Source of the DNA: JAWXTS01 sp044433305 | Lineage (GTDB): Bacteria > Bacteroidota > Bacteroidia > Bacteroidales > Rikenellaceae | Length of the DNA stretch: 9,958 nucleotides | Assembly: GCA_044433305.1 (NCBI GenBank) | Contig: JAWXTS010000062.1 | Span: forward strand, 1-9,958 | Reading direction: 5' to 3' | In this document: positions 6,370-9,958 of the stretch, in pieces | How positions within the stretch are numbered: position 1 is the first letter of the stretch | How the letters are laid out: the number at the start of each line of letters is the position of its first letter | Translations under genes and position numbers: made by a program | Notes under the pieces: model-generated | What the model saw: the letters and a program-made list of their open reading frames with translations, nothing else | The model's database searches: none | What the model was told of the DNA's origin: nothing

Positions 6370-7674
6370 ATGGGACAAAAAGTCTGCTTTCATACTTTGG
6401 GCTGCAAGCTCAATTTTTCAGAAACATCGACTCTGGCGCGCGAGTTTTGCGATGGAGGATTCGAGAGGGTCGCTCCTAGCCAAGAGGCTAATATACATGT
6501 TATAAACAGCTGTTCTGTGACAGAGACGGCTAACAAGAAATGCCGTAATCTAATACACAAGATTGCACGTAATCAACCCGATGCAATAATCGCTGTCACA
6601 GGCTGTTATGCCCAGCTCAAGCCGTCTGAGATAGCCGAGATAGAGGGTGTTGATATAGTTATGGGTAATGGAGATAAGGGGTCGCTCTATTCTCAGGTTG
6701 CTGATTTGATTTCTCAAGGCAAAGGCTCTGAGCATATCTGCAAGAATAGTGAGCTGACTAACTTCTTTGCGGCGTTCTCGTCGGCTGACAGAACGCGCTC
6801 TTTTCTTAAAGTGCAGGACGGATGCAACTACCATTGTAGTTACTGTACCATACCTCTTGCTAGAGGTAATAGCCGTAATATACCTATAAATGAGATTGTT
6901 GCGCAGGCCAAAAAGATTGCTTCTTTGGGTCAAAAAGAGATAGTGCTGACGGGAATCAACACTGGTGATTTCGGGCGTTCGACAGGCGAAACCTTCTTTG
7001 AGCTTATAGAGCAACTAGATAAAGTCGAGGGCATAGAACGTTATAGAATATCATCCATAGAGCCAAATCTATTGAGCGATGAGATTATAGATTTCTGTGC
7101 AAAATCGAGCAAGTTTCAGCCCCATTTTCATATTCCTATCCAAAGTGGCTGCGATAGGATACTAGCTTTGATGCGCCGTCGTTATGATACTAGTGTTTTT
7201 GCCGATCGTATCAGCAAGTTACGTGCAGCTATCCCCGATGTGTTTATCGGTATAGATGTTATTGTTGGTTTCCCTTCGGAGACAGACGATGATTTTCAGC
7301 AAACCTATGACTTTTTATCCGAGCTAGAGCCTAGCTTCTTGCATGTGTTCCCTTACTCTGTAAGGCCCAACACACCCGCCTCAAATATGGAAGGCAAGGT
7401 TAGTAAAGCCAAGGTAGACCAAAGGGTTAAGTGTCTTACGCAACTATCTGATGCACTACATGATAAGTTCTTATCGCGTTATGAGAATACGCAACAATAT
7501 GTGCTCTTTGAAAGCAGAAGTAAAGACAATATGATGTTTGGATATACGGGCAATTATATCAAGGTTCATACAGAGTATAATCGCGATATGGTGGGTCGAA
7601 TCATCAAGGTTAAACTACTTGGCGATGGAACCAAAGACGAGCTTAAAGCTCAGTTTGTTGACGAAAATATTTAA
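6370..7674 (+). CDS. mtaB: tRNA t6A37 C2-methylthiotransferase MtaB (radical SAM)
   Basis: A 434-residue cytoplasmic enzyme that adds a methylthio group to N6-threonylcarbamoyladenosine at position 37 of tRNAs decoding ANN codons. The N-terminal UPF0004 domain carries three cluster cysteines: C12 in TLGCKLN, C48 in NSCSVTE and C79 in TGCYAQ. The radical SAM domain has C152, C156 and C159 in GCNYHCSYC (CxxxCxxC). A C-terminal TRAM-type segment occupies about 370-430. GCKLN rather than GCQMN, together with this spacing, favours MtaB over MiaB or RimO. The start was set at 6370; an in-frame ATG 57 bp upstream lies before the -7 element, and its hydrophobic 19-residue extension is not family-like. 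It is divergent from the permease operon and is followed after 31 bp by another promoter element. Confidence 0.95.
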   Translation: MGQKVCFHTLGCKLNFSETSTLAREFCDGGFERVAPSQEANIHVINSCSVTETANKKCRNLIHKIARNQPDAIIAVTGCYAQLKPSEIAEIEGVDIVMGNGDKGSLYSQVADLISQGKGSEHICKNSELTNFFAAFSSADRTRSFLKVQDGCNYHCSYCTIPLARGNSRNIPINEIVAQAKKIASLGQKEIVLTGINTGDFGRSTGETFFELIEQLDKVEGIERYRISSIEPNLLSDEIIDFCAKSSKFQPHFHIPIQSGCDRILALMRRRYDTSVFADRISKLRAAIPDVFIGIDVIVGFPSETDDDFQQTYDFLSELEPSFLHVFPYSVRPNTPASNMEGKVSKAKVDQRVKCLTQLSDALHDKFLSRYENTQQYVLFESRSKDNMMFGYTGNYIKVHTEYNRDMVGRIIKVKLLGDGTKDELKAQFVDENI

Positions 7675-7705
7675 TATAAAATTATAAATGCTAAAACATA
7701 TTTTT

Positions 7706-7713
7706 TATCTTTG
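7706..7713 (+). promoter_or_regulatory. Bacteroidetes -7 promoter element (TATCTTTG) for the HAMP/SPOR gene pair
   Basis: A third exact TATCTTTG, 20 nt before the ATG at 7734 and inside the 59-bp gap after mtaB, surrounded by A/T-rich sequence. No clear -33 TTTG is visible. The gap shows no hairpin terminator for mtaB, so some read-through from mtaB is possible. Confidence 0.72.
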
Positions 7714-7733
7714 TAGGTAGCAAATTTGATGTT

Positions 7734-8489
7734 ATGGGTATTAAACTAAAAATAACGATAGGATTTATGAGTCTGGCAGCCCTGCTGCTGTTCTCTGGTG
7801 TCATCTCCTATTTTGAACTCACGAGCCTAAGTAGCACTACCAGCCAGCTGCTGGACAATAGCTCTCGTAATATTGAGTTCTCGAAGAAGATGCTTGATGC
7901 TGTCCAGAACCAAAACACCGCTTTGCTGCATATAGAAGTGCTTGGACAAGATGAGTACGACTCATTGCTGATAGCCTCGGGTGCTGATTTTAATGCCGCC
8001 ATAGAACAAACAAAGTTCTATGTGCAGGATTTGGCAGGTCTGGATTCTATATTTGTTGCACGACGAAACTACAATAAAGTAATACTAGACCATTTTAACG
8101 ATACGCTTACTCGTGAGCAGCGCATAGAGTGGTTTGTAAAAACATATAAGACCAATTACTATGAGCTTACCTCGGCCATTAAAAACTTTATGATTAGCTC
8201 GCAGCAAGAGCTAGAGTTGCAAACACTGAACCTTAAAGATAATGCCTACCGCGCTGTTATGCCAGGCATATTGGCACTGGTCATAGGTATAATATTGATA
8301 CTTATATTTTATTATTTTATAGACCTTTATTATGTTGCTCCTATATTGAAGATTTCCAAGGGATTAACAGGTTTTATTAATCTGAATATACCGTTCAATG
8401 TAAACATAGAAGGGCGCGATGAGATAGTTAAACTAAAAGATTATATAGAGCAGCTTACCTTATTGATTAAGAATAAGAAAAGCAGCTAG
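7734..8489 (+). CDS. Two-TM membrane protein with four-helix-bundle-like sensor and HAMP-like segment, no output domain
   Basis: A 251-residue protein I cannot assign to a named gene. TM1 is about 8-27. An extracytoplasmic region (about 28-174) of predicted long helices resembles the four-helix-bundle sensor of chemoreceptors, including ELTSLSSTTSQLLDNS after TM1. TM2 is about 175-197. The cytoplasmic tail (198-245) looks like a HAMP domain: a Pro near its start (APILKISKG) and the later GRDEIVKLKDYIEQL, resembling the conserved DEI-G-L pattern of the second HAMP helix. The chain stops at 251 with KNKKSS, so there is no methyl-accepting, kinase or cyclase domain. It could relay a signal to a partner, act as a scaffold, or be a decayed receptor, though the open frame and clean ends argue against decay. 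It has its own promoter element and lies 75 bp before the SPOR-domain gene. The domain call comes from pattern inspection only. Confidence 0.75.
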   Translation: MGIKLKITIGFMSLAALLLFSGVISYFELTSLSSTTSQLLDNSSRNIEFSKKMLDAVQNQNTALLHIEVLGQDEYDSLLIASGADFNAAIEQTKFYVQDLAGLDSIFVARRNYNKVILDHFNDTLTREQRIEWFVKTYKTNYYELTSAIKNFMISSQQELELQTLNLKDNAYRAVMPGILALVIGIILILIFYYFIDLYYVAPILKISKGLTGFINLNIPFNVNIEGRDEIVKLKDYIEQLTLLIKNKKSS

Positions 8490-8564
8490 AATAACATTAA
8501 TACTACACCCACCCATACGTTCGGGTAATATTGCTATACTACTAACAACGTAAACGACTTTTTG

Positions 8565-9958
8565 ATGAAGCTAAGAAAATATATCAGCACCGCTATTGTG
8601 CTTACTGCAATGTCTCTTATTGCATTTTCGTCACCTCTGACGAGCGTTACTGCTCGTGTGTCGGGGCTAGAGACTGACTCTGTGTATATGGCTCTTCTGG
8701 AGCAAGAGCAGGTCTTGAAAACTCAAGAGGACTCTATACAGAGTTTGATTTCCAATATCAGAGCCAACTTCGCAAATACATCTGAGGAGCAACGACAAAC
8801 ACTTAGTCGTGAGATACTTGAGTCTGAGAACGCGCTTTTTGAGGTGCGTAATCAAACGGGCATCGTGAGCAGTAAAATTAATGACATTGAGCAAACGTAC
8901 ATCATTAATAACTTGAATAAATCTAATGGCTCGTCGCAAACATCTGTAAGTACAAGCAATTCTCAGGTTTATGCTAGCAGCAATTCTGACTTGTATGCCA
9001 ATCAGTTCTTTAAGGATAATCTTTCGGGGGACGACCTTGCGACCTTGCTTAGTACAAGGGAGTATGAATCGCAGGTTGCTAAGCTGGAGGCCAACTATTT
9101 AGATAATTACAAGACTCTCTCGTTGCTAAAATCTAACTATGCAGCATGTGACAACCAGTATACGGCAGACACCATTATGCAGATGTTTGCTACGGTTGAA
9201 AACCTGAATCTTGTTATCGAGGATTCATTGAATACTGCCATGGGCTATGTATTTGATAATAAGCTATATGCACTCACTTACCTCTACGATAAGACTAACA
9301 ACGAGGCAATGTTTAATAGCCTTCAAAGTGAGCTTGAGCAGATGCATATAGACATGGATGCTCGCCCTAGCGGGTCGGTCTCAGAGGTTATATATAATCT
9401 GCCTGTCCAACGTCGTTTTTTGTGTGACCAGGAAATAGCTCTTGCAAACAAACTTAAAGCATCGAATGCAGCTGACTCACTTAAGCTATTGAAAGCAAAG
9501 CTATTGACCCAGAACTACGACATGCCTGATGTGGCTATTGAAGATAGGATATTTATCAAATATGACTCTATCGTTGTTGTGAAAACGCAGATTTATAATG
9601 CTAGCAACCCTATCCCAACCATGGAGCATTATAGACGAGGTACGGTATACCGTATATCTGTCGGCGGCTTTACCAAGGCTCAGCCAGCATCTGTATTCCG
9701 TTATACTGCACCTGTTTACTGTGATGTGGCAGACTCAAAATACAACTATTATATAGGAGGATTTGCAACACTAGAAGAGGCTGAGGCGGCACAAGCACAG
9801 CTTAAGCAGATAGGCTTTAGACGTCCCGAAGTTGTGGTTTGGGTTGACGACGTATTCGAGAATCTTGCCGATGGAGCAAGCTCTACTTCTGTTTCCACCT
9901 CTGCTGCAACCAGCTCGGCCAAGGTGAGCACATCATCTACAAGCAAGATCGGAGAGCC
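8565..9958 (+). CDS. Exported coiled-coil protein with SPOR domain (3' end missing)
   Basis: An open frame of 464 codons from ATG 8565 to the window edge, with no stop reached. Residues 1-30 form a signal peptide (KLRK n-region, hydrophobic core, likely cleavage after about A30). A Glu/Gln-rich, probably coiled-coil region follows (about 38-118), then a Ser/Asn linker (119-141), further largely helical sequence (150-320), and a SPOR-like domain at about 360-430. The SPOR call rests on TVYRISVGGF, then YNYYIGGF, then LEEAEAAQAQLKQIGF, the characteristic two-half beta-alpha-beta pattern with the Bacteroidetes-style YRIQVGAF opening. SPOR domains bind denuded glycan strands of peptidoglycan, often at division sites, so a periplasmic or envelope location is inferred. 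After the domain comes a Ser/Thr-rich tail (438-460), which suggests more sequence downstream. It is probably cotranscribed with the HAMP-like gene 75 bp upstream; no separate -7 element was seen in that gap. Confidence 0.82.
   Translation, partial: MKLRKYISTAIVLTAMSLIAFSSPLTSVTARVSGLETDSVYMALLEQEQVLKTQEDSIQSLISNIRANFANTSEEQRQTLSREILESENALFEVRNQTGIVSSKINDIEQTYIINNLNKSNGSSQTSVSTSNSQVYASSNSDLYANQFFKDNLSGDDLATLLSTREYESQVAKLEANYLDNYKTLSLLKSNYAACDNQYTADTIMQMFATVENLNLVIEDSLNTAMGYVFDNKLYALTYLYDKTNNEAMFNSLQSELEQMHIDMDARPSGSVSEVIYNLPVQRRFLCDQEIALANKLKASNAADSLKLLKAKLLTQNYDMPDVAIEDRIFIKYDSIVVVKTQIYNASNPIPTMEHYRRGTVYRISVGGFTKAQPASVFRYTAPVYCDVADSKYNYYIGGFATLEEAEAAQAQLKQIGFRRPEVVVWVDDVFENLADGASSTSVSTSAATSSAKVSTSSTSKIGE
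9876..9944 (+). repeat. Ser/Thr/Ala low-complexity coding stretch (linker)
   Basis: Residues 438-460 of the SPOR protein are almost entirely Ser, Thr, Ala and Val, encoded mostly by TCT, ACT, ACC and AGC codons. There is no exact tandem DNA repeat. It follows the SPOR domain and looks like a flexible linker leading to further sequence outside the window. Confidence 0.6.
9946..9957 (+). other. Possible sequencing-adapter remnant at the window end
   Basis: The bases AGATCGGAGAGC match the start of the common Illumina adapter AGATCGGAAGAGC with one A missing. They lie within the last 13 bases of the window. The frame of the SPOR protein stays open through them, so a genuine coding origin is equally possible. 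Confidence 0.3.

Noticed and set aside
8511..8526. Small inverted repeat ACCC/GGGT in the gap between the HAMP-like and SPOR genes
   Set aside because: There are only four pairs with an 8-nt loop and no T-run, which is too weak for a terminator, so the two genes are kept as one transcription unit.

Overview
The window looks like chromosomal DNA from an obligately anaerobic member of the Bacteroidota, most probably Bacteroidales. Three lines of evidence support this: a four-subunit ferredoxin-dependent 2-oxoacid oxidoreductase operon, three copies of the Bacteroidetes -7 promoter element TAnnTTTG (each reading TATCTTTG), and start codons with no convincing Shine-Dalgarno sequence. Genus cannot be settled from the sequence alone. 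I see no tRNA, rRNA, CRISPR array, insertion sequence or phage gene, and no gene-free stretch longer than 300 bases. Most of the window is conserved housekeeping sequence; the last 2.3 kb is the least characterised part.

Region 1 (1-2492, + strand) is a compact operon: the 3' end of a 4Fe-4S ferredoxin subunit, then the alpha (KorA/VorB-like), beta (TPP-binding) and gamma subunits of a 2-oxoacid:ferredoxin oxidoreductase. The genes overlap by 14 bp, are separated by 7 bp, and overlap by 4 bp, in that order. Together they would convert a 2-oxoacid plus CoA to acyl-CoA, CO2 and reduced ferredoxin. A strong bidirectional hairpin (2509-2539) ends this operon and also the convergent operon on the other strand.

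Region 2 (2540-6192, - strand) is a tight three-gene operon read right to left: an LptF/LptG-family lipopolysaccharide-export permease, bifunctional ribBA (riboflavin synthesis) and fmt (methionyl-tRNA formyltransferase). The gaps are only 5 and 3 bp. A TATCTTTG element at 6221-6214 is its likely promoter, and it fixes the permease start at 6192.

Region 3 (6193-9958, + strand) diverges from region 2. It begins with mtaB, the tRNA t6A37 methylthiotransferase, which has its own TATCTTTG at 6339-6346. A third TATCTTTG at 7706-7713 precedes a two-TM protein with a four-helix-bundle-like sensor region and a C-terminal HAMP-like segment but no output domain. This is followed by a large secreted coiled-coil protein with a SPOR (peptidoglycan-binding) domain, which runs off the right edge. 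The SPOR gene has no stop codon in the window, so it is easy to miss.

The candidate for something undescribed is this last pair: an output-less HAMP sensor next to an exported SPOR-domain protein, apparently transcribed together. The final bases of the window resemble an Illumina adapter with one base missing, so the extreme right end should be treated with caution.
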